DNA of 25,271 nucleotides from Pseudomonadota bacterium (GTDB lineage Bacteria > Pseudomonadota > Alphaproteobacteria > Rhizobiales > Xanthobacteraceae): positions 1 to 25,271 of the forward strand of contig JAEWFG010000315.1 in NCBI GenBank assembly GCA_023388935.1, written 5' to 3'. Made by a program: the position numbers and the translations under genes. The notes beneath the pieces are model-generated. The model was given only the letters and a program-made list of their open reading frames with translations. It was not told the origin of the DNA and made no database searches. This document shows positions 6,902 through 15,497 of the stretch, piece by piece (within the stretch, counting starts at the first letter, position 1; every line of letters begins with the position of its first letter).

Positions 6902-7807
6902 TCAAAGTGTGGTAGCAGCTCCAATGATCGTGCCGCGTAGCCACCGGTGGGCGGGCAAGTCGTCAAAGCGACGATGCCAGCTCATCACGCTGTGCAGAAC
7001 TGGAGCTTCGAAGGGCAGCTCCCTGATCTCGATCGGATAAGCGCGCCGGAATTCCATCGCCAGCTTGCGCCCGAGGATGGCAACCAGGTTCGATTGCACC
7101 AGCACTGCGCCGGCTGAAAGATAAGGCACGTCGCTGGCGACAAAGCGGGCGCTCTTGCGCGCCTTCAGGAACGCATCCACGAACTCCAGATTCTCCCCGC
7201 TTGAGCTGATGCCGAGGTGCGGCAGTTCGGCAAGCGCGGCCGCCGTCAGCTTCTTTCGGAGTGCGGGATGGCCGCTGCGGAGCACCGCGACGAAGCGGTC
7301 CTCGATGAGGAGCTGCGACGCGAACCGCTCGCCCTCGATCGCTCGCCCCGACAATGCGAGATCGAGCTCGCCGCGGTCCAATCGATCCCTGAGATTCAGC
7401 GTCCCGCTGGGCAAGAGTGACAGTCGCACAGCCGGTGCTTGGGCGCGAACCGCAGCAAGGATCGGCCCCACCGCGACCACGGCTGCATAATTGTTCACCG
7501 CGATCGTGAACAGCCGGTCCGCGGTCGAAGGATCGAAGGTATCCCCCTCGACGGCGAGCTGCAGTTCGTTAAGCGCCTTGCGAACGGGAAGCGCGAGCTG
7601 CTCGGCTCTGGGGGTCGGGCTCATTCCCGCAGGCGTGCGGACAAACAGCTTGTCCTTCAACGCATGACGCAGCCGGTTGAGCGCGTGACTGACGGCTGGC
7701 TGGCTGATGGCGAGGCTGTCTGCGGCGCGCACTACGCTGCGCTCGCGCAGCACCGCATCGAACACCAGCAGCAGATTGAGATCTAGGTTGCGCAGTCTCA
7801 TGGGCAT
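6902..7807 (-). CDS. LysR-family transcriptional regulator
   Basis: The 301-residue product is a full-length LysR protein. Residues 5-65 form the winged helix (LRNLDLNLLLVFDAVLRERS, then AADSLAISQPAVSHALNRLR), followed by the linker helix and a two-lobed ligand-binding domain (LFTIAVNNYAAVVAVGPILA opens the first strand). The VRTPAGMSPTPRAEQL stretch resembles regulators that sense aromatic compounds, but this does not fix the ligand. It is divergent from the efflux operon at 7882, with candidate operators in the short shared region, so it likely controls that operon and itself. ATG 7807 and ATG 7801 are both possible starts; neither has a good ribosome site. Confidence 0.92.
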   Translation of the reverse strand: MPMRLRNLDLNLLLVFDAVLRERSVVRAADSLAISQPAVSHALNRLRHALKDKLFVRTPAGMSPTPRAEQLALPVRKALNELQLAVEGDTFDPSTADRLFTIAVNNYAAVVAVGPILAAVRAQAPAVRLSLLPSGTLNLRDRLDRGELDLALSGRAIEGERFASQLLIEDRFVAVLRSGHPALRKKLTAAALAELPHLGISSSGENLEFVDAFLKARKSARFVASDVPYLSAGAVLVQSNLVAILGRKLAMEFRRAYPIEIRELPFEAPVLHSVMSWHRRFDDLPAHRWLRGTIIGAATTL

Positions 7808-7821
7808 CGATGCACAATCTG

Positions 7822-7851
7822 AATTGGGAGATTATGCCAATTCATTTGAAT
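7822..7851. promoter_or_regulatory. Candidate LysR operator in the divergent promoter region
   Basis: AATTGG (7822-7827) and CCAATT (7837-7842) form an exact inverted repeat with a nine-base spacer. The right arm overlaps a second one, ATTCA-TT-TGAAT (7840-7851). LysR proteins usually bind a dyad of the T-N11-A kind near the start of the target gene, and this pair fits that use. The position between two divergent starts supports it. Confidence 0.5.
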
Positions 7852-7881
7852 AATAGAACCGGCACGACCAACTTCAAGTCC

Positions 7882-8487
7882 ATGTCAATACTCTCACCAC
7901 ATGGGATCGCCACGCGGCGGGCACGCACCGCCCCAAAGGTGATGGTTGCGGTCCTGGCCGGACCGGATGCTCTGCTCATTGCGACGGCTGCGGGTCTGGC
8001 GCGCTGGCGCCGGCTGACGCCACTCGCCCTGTGGTCCGCCGTTTCCGTCGGCGGCGCCTCTTCCGATGGCACTCTGCCCGATCAGATTTTGCACGGCGTT
8101 GCCGCCGAATTGGCGCGGCAGGGCGTCGAGCCGCACCGGTTGATCCTGCTTGCCGAGGGTCAAACAGCCCGCGCCGCGCTCGAGCTCGTGCTGCAAGGGG
8201 CCATCGACTGTGCCGGCCTCCTTGCGATTGCAGCTCCTGGTGCGGCCCTGTCGTTTCCCATAGTCCCTACCGCCGCCGCCATTCGTCTCGTCGTGCGGCG
8301 TGAGGAGCGCAAGCACGCGCCGGCCGATCTCATCACCGCGCTAAGTGCCAGCTATGTCGACACGCGGATCATCGGGCTCGATACGACCGCAACGAACGAC
8401 CTGCGAACCGCGGCAAGCGCGACCGAAACTTTCGTCCTTGAGCTGGTCGCCAATGCCGGCCGCCAAAACCGTCATCATGGAGTGTGA
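7882..8487 (+). CDS. Esterase-like alpha/beta protein without nucleophile elbow; first gene of the efflux operon
   Basis: The 201-residue product (from MSILSPHG) resembles small phospholipase/carboxylesterase alpha/beta hydrolases in order of elements: a Rossmann-like first strand (KVMVAVLAGPDALLIATAAG), a helix (DQILHGVAAELARQGVEPHR), then the elbow strand LILLAEGQTARAALELVL. In true esterases the elbow reads GxSxG. Here it is AEGQTA, with Gln 94 near the serine position, so catalysis is not expected. The frame is open to 7810, but that would cover the operators; ATG 7834 is another possible start, and none has a strong ribosome site. The stop at 8487 lies four bases before the adaptor gene. 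A binding or accessory role in export is an inference, and the fold assignment rests on pattern only. Confidence 0.65.
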   Translation: MSILSPHGIATRRARTAPKVMVAVLAGPDALLIATAAGLARWRRLTPLALWSAVSVGGASSDGTLPDQILHGVAAELARQGVEPHRLILLAEGQTARAALELVLQGAIDCAGLLAIAAPGAALSFPIVPTAAAIRLVVRREERKHAPADLITALSASYVDTRIIGLDTTATNDLRTAASATETFVLELVANAGRQNRHHGV

Positions 8488-8491
8488 AGCG

Positions 8492-9670
8492 ATGCTGTCC
8501 CGAAAGGCTCTTCTCCTCGCTGGCACGGCTCTCATGATCGGAGCGGGGGCCGGAGCTTATGTTCTGCACGGTGCCGCGCCAATCCGTGCGGCCGAGCCCG
8601 CGGCCGCGCCGCCCGTTCCGGTGACGGCCGCGCATGCGCACAAGGGCGACGTGCCCATCGTGCTCGAAGGGCTCGGCACCGTAACGCCGATCAACACCGC
8701 GACCATCCACACCCAGGTCCAGGGGACGCTCGACAGCGTCAATTTCGTCGAGGGGCAGGACGTGAAACACGGCGACGTGCTAGCGAAGATAGATGCGCGC
8801 GTATTCGAGGCCCAGGTCGACCAGGCGGAGGCCGCCCTCGCCCGCGATCAGGCGAGCCTGAAGAACGCGCAAGTCAACCTTGCGCGGACACAGCCTCTTG
8901 CCGAGCGCGGATTTGCCACCCAGCAATTGCTCGATACCCAGGATTCCCAGGTGGCGCAGGGCCAAGGCACTGTCTCGCTCGACAAGGCGGCGCTGGAGGC
9001 TGCGAAAACCCAGTTGAGCTACACCACGATCACCGCGCCCTTCGACGGGATCACCGGCATCCGTCACATCGATCCCGGCAATATCGTGCATCCCACCGAC
9101 ACGACCGGCCTCGTGATCCTCACGCAACTTCAGCCGATATCGATCATCTTCACCCTGCCCTCGACCGACATTCCCGATGTCCAGAAAGCGATCGCTTCCG
9201 GCGAGGCATCGGTCGACGCCTATGACGCGGCCAATACGCACAAGCTCGACCATGGCAGCCTGATGCTGATCGACAACCAGGTGGACGCATCCACCGGCAC
9301 GGTGCGGCTGAAGGCGTCTTTCCCCAACGAGAAGAAGAACCTCTGGCCGGGCTCGTTCGTCAACATCCATCTCACTATCGCGGTCCGCCATAACGCCGTG
9401 ACCGTGCCGCTGACGGCCGTTCAGCAGGGACCAAGCGGCGCGTTCGTCTACGTCGTCGATGCGAACCATGTCGTAAGCGCACGCGACATCAAGGCCGGCC
9501 AGTCGCGCGAGGAAAAAGTGCTGGTCGACCAGGGGCTGTCCGGAGACGAAACCGTCGTCACCGCCGGCCAGTACCGGCTGAAGCCCGGGACATCGGTCGA
9601 AATCGTCCCCGACAGTCGCAAGGACGTCGTTCAGAACGCCACCACCGCAAGCGCAGGCATGCTGCCATGA
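8492..9670 (+). CDS. RND efflux periplasmic adaptor subunit (MdtA-like)
   Basis: The 392-residue product starts with a membrane anchor or signal (MLSRKALLLAGTALMIGAGA). It then shows a split lipoyl half-motif (GTVTPINTATIHTQVQGTLD) with FVEGQDVKHGDVLAKIDARV, a coiled-coil hairpin at about 95-165 (QVDQAEAALARDQASLKNAQ), the second lipoyl half (LSYTTITAPFDGITGIRHID), a beta-barrel domain with the conserved DNQVDASTGTVRLKASFPN block, and a membrane-proximal domain. It bridges the inner-membrane pump to an outer-membrane channel. ATG 8492 is chosen by the GGAG nine bases upstream and the anchor. Its stop overlaps the pump gene's start (ATGA), so the two are translationally coupled. Confidence 0.93.
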   Translation: MLSRKALLLAGTALMIGAGAGAYVLHGAAPIRAAEPAAAPPVPVTAAHAHKGDVPIVLEGLGTVTPINTATIHTQVQGTLDSVNFVEGQDVKHGDVLAKIDARVFEAQVDQAEAALARDQASLKNAQVNLARTQPLAERGFATQQLLDTQDSQVAQGQGTVSLDKAALEAAKTQLSYTTITAPFDGITGIRHIDPGNIVHPTDTTGLVILTQLQPISIIFTLPSTDIPDVQKAIASGEASVDAYDAANTHKLDHGSLMLIDNQVDASTGTVRLKASFPNEKKNLWPGSFVNIHLTIAVRHNAVTVPLTAVQQGPSGAFVYVVDANHVVSARDIKAGQSREEKVLVDQGLSGDETVVTAGQYRLKPGTSVEIVPDSRKDVVQNATTASAGMLP

Positions 9671-12600
9671 GCATCTCCCAAGGCTTTATTCGCAAACCCG
9701 TCGCCACGGCCTTCCTCGCGATCGGCATCACGCTGATCGGCCTGGTCGCCTTCGTCCGGTTGCCCGTTTCAGCCCTGCCGTCGGTGGACACACCGACGAT
9801 CCAGGTCACCGCGCAGTTGCCCGGCGCGGATCCGCAAACCATGGGCTCGTCGGTCGCCACGCCGTTGGAGCGACAGTTCGGGCAGATCGCTGGCCTGACC
9901 GCCATGACCTCGTCGAGCGGCTTCGGCAACACCACGATCACCTTGCAATTCTCGCTGAACCGCAGCACTGACGCGGCCGCGCAGGACGTGCAGGCCGCGA
10001 TCAATGCGGCTGCCGGGCAATTGCCGAAAACCATGCCGTCGCCACCGATCTTCCGGAAGGTCAATCCCGCCGACGTGCCGGTGCTCCTGATCGCACTGAC
10101 GTCGGACACTGAGCCGCTCACCAAGGTCGACGACTACGCCGACAGCATTTTGGCGCAAAAACTGTCGCAGGTGCCGGGCGTGTCATTGGTCACGATCGGC
10201 GGCATGCAAAAGCCCTCGATCCGCGTCCAGGTCAATCCGGCCAAGTTGGCCGCGGCTGGCATCGATCTCGAGCAATTGCGCACGACACTCGGCAACGTCA
10301 CCGTCAACCAGCCCAAGGGCGTGCTCTACGGCAATCAACAGGCCTACACGCTCGCGACCAACGACCAGGTGCTCACCGCGAAGGGCTATGAAGATCTGAT
10401 CATCGCCTATCGGAACGGCGCGCCGGTGCGGCTGCGCGACGTCGGCCATGCCGAAGTCGCGGCGGAGGACGTGACGCTGCACGGCTGGTACAACGACAAG
10501 CCGTCGGTGATCCTCGCCATCCAGCGGCAACCAGGCGCCAATGTCATCAGCACCGTCGACGGCATCAAGAAGCTGCTGCCACAGCTGGTTGCAGGCCTGC
10601 CCTCGGACATCAAGGTCACGATCGCCTCAGACCGGACGCAGACGATCCGCGCCAGTGTTGACGACGTACAGTTCACGTTGCTCTTGACCATCGCTCTCGT
10701 GGTTGGCGTCATCTTCCTGTTTCTGCGCAATTTCTGGGCGACCGTCATTCCGGCGATTTCGGTGCCGATCTCGCTAATCGGTACGTTCGGCGTGATGTAT
10801 CTCTTGAACTACAGCCTCGACAATCTGTCCTTGATGGGTCTGTCGATCGCGGTCGGCTTCGTCGTCGACGATGCCATCGTCATGATCGAGAACATCTCGC
10901 GGCATATCGAAGAAGGACTGTCGCCGCTGCAGGCAGCGCTGAAGGGCGCCGGAGAGATTGGGTTCACCATCATATCGATTTCAGTGTCGCTGGTTGCGGT
11001 GTTCATTCCCCTGCTCTTGATGGGCGGTGTGATCGGACGGATGTTCCAGGAGTTCGCGGTCACCGTGTGCGTTGCGATCGCGGTCTCCGTCATCGTGTCC
11101 GTGACGTTGACGCCGATGATGTGCGCCTACCTGCTTTCGGGCCACGGCGCAGGCACAGGCATGGTGTCGCGCACCTTGGAGCGCGGATTTGTGGCGATCC
11201 AGCGCGGCTATGAAGCTCTGCTGTCCGTTGCGCTGCGCTTCAAGCTCGCGACGCTGGCGGTCATGCTTGCGAGCGTTATGGCAACCGGCGCGCTGTTCGC
11301 AGGCATTCCGAAGGGGTTCTTTCCCCAGCAGGACACCGGCATGATCACCGGCATCACGGAAGCTTCGGCCGACGTTTCGCCGACGGAGATGACGGAGCTG
11401 CAGCGGAGCGTGATCGACGTGATCGCGAAGGACCCGTCTGTCGCCAATGCCACAGGTTATATCGGCCCGGGCGGACCTACCGTGACCGAGAACAATGGCC
11501 GCCTGTTCGTGCTGTTGAAGCCGCGGAACGAGCGCCAGTTCAGCGCCGACCAGGTGATCCGGCAACTCGATACCAAGCTCGCCAAGCTCCAGGGGATCGC
11601 CGTGTTCATGCAGGCGACGCAGGACATCAATCTTGCCAGCCGCCTGTCCAAGACCCAGTACCAGTTCACGCTCACGGATGTGAGCCAGGACGAGCTGAAC
11701 AGCTGGGCCAGCAAGCTGTTCGAGAGACTGAAAAAGCGTCCAGAGCTCGCCGACGTCGCCAGCGACCAGGCCAATGCCGCCCGTCAGCTCAAGCTCAAGA
11801 TCGACCGCGACGCCGCCTCCCGCCTCGGCATCGATCCGGCGGCGGTAGACAACACGCTGTACGATGCGTTCGGCCAGCGTCACGCCGCCCAGCTCTTCAC
11901 CACGCTGAACACCTACTACGTGATCCTCGAGGTCGATCCGTCGTTCCAATCCGGCCCCTACGCGCTGAACCGGATTTACGTCCGCTCGTCGAACGGATCG
12001 GTGGTGCCGCTTGGTCAGTTCACGACCATGGAATATGGCGCGGCTGCGCTGGCAGTGAACCATCAGAACCAGTTTCCGTCGGTCACGCTGAGCTTCAATC
12101 TGGCGCCCGGCACCGCCGTCGGCACCGCGGTCGCCGCCGTGCAGCAGGAGACGGCAGCGCTGCACATGCCTTCGACCATCGCGACGAGCTTCCAAGGCAA
12201 TGCCCAGGCCTTCCAGTCTGCACTCGCCTCCACGCCCGTCCTGATCCTGGCTGCGATCGTCGCGGTCTATCTGATCCTCGGCATGCTCTATGAAAGCACG
12301 ATCCATCCGCTCACGATCCTGTCGACGCTGCCGTCCGCCGGGCTCGGTGCGCTCCTGGCGCTCTGGACCTTCGGCTTTGGGCTCGACGTCATCGGGCTGA
12401 TCGGAATCATTCTCCTGATCGGCCTCGTGCAAAAGAACGGCATCATGCTGATCGATTTCGCGCTCGAGGCCGAACGCCACAGGGGACTTTCGGCCGAACA
12501 GTCCGCGTTGGAAGCCTGCAAGGTCAGATTCCGTCCGATCCTGATGACGACCATGTGCGCGATGCTCGGAGGCGTTCCGCTGATGATCGGCACGGGGACC

Positions 12601-12786
12601 GGATCAGAATTGAGGCAGCCGCTCGGCTTCGCGATCGTCGGCGGACTGATCGTTTCGCAGCTATTGACGCTGTTCACGACGCCCGTGGTCTACATCTACC
12701 TGCGGAACATCAGCGACTGGTTCGCGCGCAAACGCACGACGCATCGCTCTGCCCTTCCCGCGGTCAAACCGGAGCTTGCAGGATGA
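9667..12786 (+). CDS. RND efflux pump, inner-membrane permease (HAE1 family, MdtB/MdtC-like)
   Basis: The 1039-residue product has the full RND length and two-fold layout. TM1 is at about 12-30, the first porter loop runs to about 330, TM2-TM6 start at about 336, a second loop follows TM7 (about 520-545), and TM8-TM12 occupy 855-1015. The proton-relay aspartates are D401 and D402 in VGFVVDDAIVMIEN, and the relay lysine is K923 in GLVQKNGIMLIDFA, so the pump should be active. The KNGIMLIDFAL stretch is closer to MdtB/MdtC than to AcrB. It exports small molecules driven by the proton gradient, substrate unknown. No outer-membrane channel gene follows, so it probably uses one encoded elsewhere. 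The start overlaps the adaptor stop and the stop overlaps the next start. Confidence 0.95.
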   Translation: MSISQGFIRKPVATAFLAIGITLIGLVAFVRLPVSALPSVDTPTIQVTAQLPGADPQTMGSSVATPLERQFGQIAGLTAMTSSSGFGNTTITLQFSLNRSTDAAAQDVQAAINAAAGQLPKTMPSPPIFRKVNPADVPVLLIALTSDTEPLTKVDDYADSILAQKLSQVPGVSLVTIGGMQKPSIRVQVNPAKLAAAGIDLEQLRTTLGNVTVNQPKGVLYGNQQAYTLATNDQVLTAKGYEDLIIAYRNGAPVRLRDVGHAEVAAEDVTLHGWYNDKPSVILAIQRQPGANVISTVDGIKKLLPQLVAGLPSDIKVTIASDRTQTIRASVDDVQFTLLLTIALVVGVIFLFLRNFWATVIPAISVPISLIGTFGVMYLLNYSLDNLSLMGLSIAVGFVVDDAIVMIENISRHIEEGLSPLQAALKGAGEIGFTIISISVSLVAVFIPLLLMGGVIGRMFQEFAVTVCVAIAVSVIVSVTLTPMMCAYLLSGHGAGTGMVSRTLERGFVAIQRGYEALLSVALRFKLATLAVMLASVMATGALFAGIPKGFFPQQDTGMITGITEASADVSPTEMTELQRSVIDVIAKDPSVANATGYIGPGGPTVTENNGRLFVLLKPRNERQFSADQVIRQLDTKLAKLQGIAVFMQATQDINLASRLSKTQYQFTLTDVSQDELNSWASKLFERLKKRPELADVASDQANAARQLKLKIDRDAASRLGIDPAAVDNTLYDAFGQRHAAQLFTTLNTYYVILEVDPSFQSGPYALNRIYVRSSNGSVVPLGQFTTMEYGAAALAVNHQNQFPSVTLSFNLAPGTAVGTAVAAVQQETAALHMPSTIATSFQGNAQAFQSALASTPVLILAAIVAVYLILGMLYESTIHPLTILSTLPSAGLGALLALWTFGFGLDVIGLIGIILLIGLVQKNGIMLIDFALEAERHRGLSAEQSALEACKVRFRPILMTTMCAMLGGVPLMIGTGTGSELRQPLGFAIVGGLIVSQLLTLFTTPVVYIYLRNISDWFARKRTTHRSALPAVKPELAG

Positions 12787-13274
12787 ACACCAGGACAGAG
12801 GATGGCGCGAGGGGTCGGAATGGCACACCGTCCGTCCGCACCAGAATCGTTCCGGAATTCTCGGCCGCGTTCTGGACAAACTGGCTGCTCGCGGCCATGG
12901 CTGGCGAGATCGCGGGCCGTGCCCTAAACCAGATCTACCCTCACCACTCGGGAAGAGTAATCGTCGCGCTGATGCTGTGCTTCCTCGCGATGTCGATATT
13001 GCAGGGGGCGACCCGGCGGCTTCCGCGGATGACGTTTTGGTCCGCCGCATTCTTGCTCAGTCTATTGGGAGCGGTGCTGGCACGGGCAGCCGACATCTCA
13101 ATGGGAGGCGGCGACATCGGTGCGATTCTGCTCATCGCCATCCTGGTCATCTTCAAATCCTATGACAACATCGTCGATCACTGCTGTTACGCCTGGAACA
13201 CTCTCATCGATCAGCCGTGGAAGATCATCTCAATCGCGCTCCGCGATTGGGCCTACATCGGTCGATCAATTTGA
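12783..13274 (+). CDS. Unknown membrane protein, last gene of the efflux operon
   Basis: The 163-residue product has a polar N-terminus (MNTRTEDGARGRNGTPSVRT) and about four hydrophobic segments: WTNWLLAAMAGEIAGRAL, VIVALMLCFLAMSILQGA, MTFWSAAFLLSLLGAVLARA and IGAILLIAILVIFKS. It ends in an aromatic, cysteine-containing tail (NIVDHCCYAWNTLIDQPWK). ATG 12783 overlaps the pump stop as ATGA, with GGAG about eight bases upstream, so it is co-translated with the pump. I do not recognise the family. An accessory subunit of the pump or an independent membrane factor are both possible. The bidirectional terminator about 100 bases on closes the operon. Confidence 0.8.
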   Translation: MNTRTEDGARGRNGTPSVRTRIVPEFSAAFWTNWLLAAMAGEIAGRALNQIYPHHSGRVIVALMLCFLAMSILQGATRRLPRMTFWSAAFLLSLLGAVLARAADISMGGGDIGAILLIAILVIFKSYDNIVDHCCYAWNTLIDQPWKIISIALRDWAYIGRSI

Positions 13275-13374
13275 GGATTGATATAACACATGCTTTCCCG
13301 ATAGCAGTCGGCGATCCAACAGACCTCCATGCAGCTATCATCGTCGAGATCGGCATGTAGCTAAATGCCACAAG

Positions 13375-13400
13375 AAGGCCCGGCAGCGATGCCGGGCCTT
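13375..13400. terminator. Bidirectional terminator between the efflux operon and groEL
   Basis: AAGGCCCGGC and GCCGGGCCTT are perfect ten-base arms around the loop AGCGAT. T-rich sequence follows on each strand (TTATGCTCTTTT on plus, TTCTTG on minus). It lies between the convergent ends of the genes at 13274 and 13430. Confidence 0.85.
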
Positions 13401-13429
13401 ATGCTCTTTTGAGCACTGAACTGTTGGAC

Positions 13430-15070
13430 TTAGAAGTCCATGCCGCCCATGCCGCCGCCCGGAGGCATCGCCGGACCGGCGCCGCCCTTCTTGGGCAGCT
13501 CGGCGACCATGGCTTCGGTCGTGATCAGGAGCGCGGCCACGGAGGACGCGTTCTGGATTGCGGTGCGGACCACCTTGGTCGGGTCGATGATGCCCTTCGA
13601 CACCATGTTGCCGTACTCGCCGGTCTGCGCATCGAAGCCGTAGGCGTATTGATCCTTCTCCAGGACCTTGCCGACCACGACAGAGCCGTCTTCGCCAGCG
13701 TTGATCGCGATCTGGCGCGCGGGCCAGGACAGCGCCTTGCGCACGATCTCGACGCCGGTCTTCTGGTCGTTGTTGTGCGTGCGCACGGTCTTCAGCTTCT
13801 CGGACGCGCGGAGCAGGGCGACGCCGCCGCCGGGGAGGATGCCTTCCTCGACCGCGGCGCGGGTCGCATGCATCGCGTCATCAACGCGATCCTTGCGCTC
13901 CTTCACCTCGACCTCGGTCGCGCCGCCGACGCGGATCACCGCGACGCCGCCAGCGAGCTTGGCAAGACGCTCCTGGAGCTTCTCACGGTCGTAGTCCGAG
14001 GTGGTCTCCTCGATCTGCGCCTTGATCTGGGCCACGCGCGCCTCGATGTCGGCCTTCTTGCCGGCGCCGCTGACGATCGTCGTGTTCTCCTTGTCGATCA
14101 TCACCTTCTTCGCACGACCGAGCATGTTGAGCGTGACGTTCTCGAGCTTGATGCCCAGGTCTTCCGAGATCGCCTGGCCGCCGGTCAGGATCGCGATGTC
14201 CTGCAGCATGGCCTTGCGACGATCGCCGAAGCCCGGGGCCTTGACGGCCGCGACCTTCAGGCCGCCGCGGAGGCGGTTCACGACCAGGGTCGCGAGCGCT
14301 TCACCTTCAACGTCCTCGGCGACGATGACCAGCGGCTTGCCGCTCTGCACCACCGCCTCGAGCAGCGGCAGCAGCTCGTTCAGCGAGGAGAGCTTCTTCT
14401 CGTTGATGAGGATGTAGGCGTCTTCCATCTCAGCGCGCATCTTGTCGGCGTTGGTGACGAAATAGGGCGAGATGTAGCCGCGGTCGAACTGCATGCCCTC
14501 GACGACGTCGAGTTCGGTCTCGAGCGACTTGGCTTCCTCGACGGTGATGACACCCTCGTTGCCGACCTTCTTCATGGCGTCGGCGAGGAACTTGCCGATC
14601 TCCGCGTCACCGTTGGCCGAGATGGTGCCGACCTGGGCGATCTCGTCGTTCGAGGTCACCTTCTTGGAGTTCTTCTGGAGGTCTGCGACGACGGCATCGA
14701 CCGCGAGGTCGATACCGCGCTTGAGGTCCATCGGGTTCATGCCGGCGGCAACCGACTTGGCGCCTTCCTTCACGATCGCCTGGGCGAGCACCGTGGCGGT
14801 GGTGGTGCCGTCGCCGGCCGCGTCAGCGGACTTGGAGGCGACTTCGCGCACCATCTGGGCGCCCATGTTCTCGAACTTGTCCTCGAGCTCGATCTCCTTA
14901 GCGACGGCGACGCCGTCCTTGGTGATGCGGGGAGCGCCGAACGACTTGTCGAGGACGACGTTGCGGCCCTTCGGGCCGAGCGTCACCCTGACCGCGTTGG
15001 CGAGAACGTCGACGCCGCGCAGCATCTTGTCGCGCGCTTCAACCGAGAATTTGACTTCTTTGGCTGCCAT
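13430..15070 (-). CDS. groEL: Chaperonin GroEL (60 kDa)
   Basis: The 546-residue product is a full-length type I chaperonin. It has the nucleotide-binding sequences TLGPKGRNVVLDKSFGAP and AGDGTTTATVL (catalytic-site Asp 87), the apical domain in the middle (MQFDRGYISPYFVTNADKMR, including the conserved YISPYF), the hinge GGVAVIRVGGATEVEVKERKD and a C-terminal flexible tail PPGGGMGGMDF. It folds cytosolic proteins in an ATP-driven double ring capped by GroES. The gene follows groES with 45 bases between them. AAGGAAAA lies about six bases before the ATG. A long open frame of 739 codons on the opposite strand is only a shadow of this gene's codon bias. Many rhizobia carry several groESL copies; which one this is cannot be told from the window. 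Confidence 0.98.
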   Translation of the reverse strand: MAAKEVKFSVEARDKMLRGVDVLANAVRVTLGPKGRNVVLDKSFGAPRITKDGVAVAKEIELEDKFENMGAQMVREVASKSADAAGDGTTTATVLAQAIVKEGAKSVAAGMNPMDLKRGIDLAVDAVVADLQKNSKKVTSNDEIAQVGTISANGDAEIGKFLADAMKKVGNEGVITVEEAKSLETELDVVEGMQFDRGYISPYFVTNADKMRAEMEDAYILINEKKLSSLNELLPLLEAVVQSGKPLVIVAEDVEGEALATLVVNRLRGGLKVAAVKAPGFGDRRKAMLQDIAILTGGQAISEDLGIKLENVTLNMLGRAKKVMIDKENTTIVSGAGKKADIEARVAQIKAQIEETTSDYDREKLQERLAKLAGGVAVIRVGGATEVEVKERKDRVDDAMHATRAAVEEGILPGGGVALLRASEKLKTVRTHNNDQKTGVEIVRKALSWPARQIAINAGEDGSVVVGKVLEKDQYAYGFDAQTGEYGNMVSKGIIDPTKVVRTAIQNASSVAALLITTEAMVAELPKKGGAGPAMPPGGGMGGMDF

Positions 15071-15115
15071 CTGGAATTTTCCTTGAGATGTTTGACTGGA
15101 GAGGGAGAGGGGCTC

Positions 15116-15430
15116 TTAGGCCGCCTTCTTCTTGGAAGCGGTGACGTCGAGGACGCCCATGATGTCGCTTTCCTTCATGATCAGCAGGTCCTGGCTGTCG
15201 ATCTTGACTTCGGTGCCGGACCACTTGCCGAACAGGACGCGGTCGCCGACCCTCAGGTCGATCGGGATCAGCTTGCCGGCTTCGTCGCGGCCACCGGGGC
15301 CGACGGCGACGACTTCACCCTGGGAGGGCTTCTCCTTGGCAGTGTCGGGAATGATGATGCCGCCAGCGGTCTTCTCATCTGCGTCGATGCGCTTGACCAC
15401 GACGCGGTCGTGAAGCGGACGGAATTTCAT
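15116..15430 (-). CDS. groES: Co-chaperonin GroES (10 kDa)
   Basis: The 104-residue product begins MKFRPLHDRVVVKRIDADEK and contains the mobile loop TAGGIIIPDTAKEKPSQGEV, then VAVGPGGRDEAG, the roof and barrel strands with DRVLFGKWSGTEVKID, and ends LDVTASKKKAA. The length fits a heptameric GroES lid. ATG 15430 has a perfect AAGGAGG six bases upstream, so the longer frame to 15523 is rejected. It is co-transcribed with groEL from a leader that carries a 7-bp inverted repeat and a candidate promoter. Confidence 0.97.
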   Translation of the reverse strand: MKFRPLHDRVVVKRIDADEKTAGGIIIPDTAKEKPSQGEVVAVGPGGRDEAGKLIPIDLRVGDRVLFGKWSGTEVKIDSQDLLIMKESDIMGVLDVTASKKKAA

Positions 15431-15477
15431 GCGATCCTCCTTGGCTTCCGTGAACTTTTTCTGGATTGGCAATCGCA

Positions 15478-15496
15478 ATGGGCGAGTGCCGCCCAT
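15478..15496 (-). promoter_or_regulatory. Inverted repeat in the groESL leader
   Basis: ATGGGCG and CGCCCAT flank a five-base spacer exactly. It lies just downstream of the candidate -10 box, where a repressor would bind or where the RNA would begin with a hairpin. The minus-strand reading includes GCACTC, the core of one half of the HrcA CIRCE element, but the second half (GAGTGC at nine bases) is missing, so it is not a CIRCE. Confidence 0.4.
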
Positions 15497-15497
15497 C

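Noticed and set aside
8345..8491. Upstream extension of the RND adaptor frame
   Set aside because: It lies inside the preceding gene in another frame, and the membrane anchor begins at ATG 8492.
10981..12480. 499-codon open frame on the minus strand opposite the RND pump
   Set aside because: It is antisense to a full-length pump gene with conserved motifs, and has Arg/Gln/Glu-rich shadow composition.
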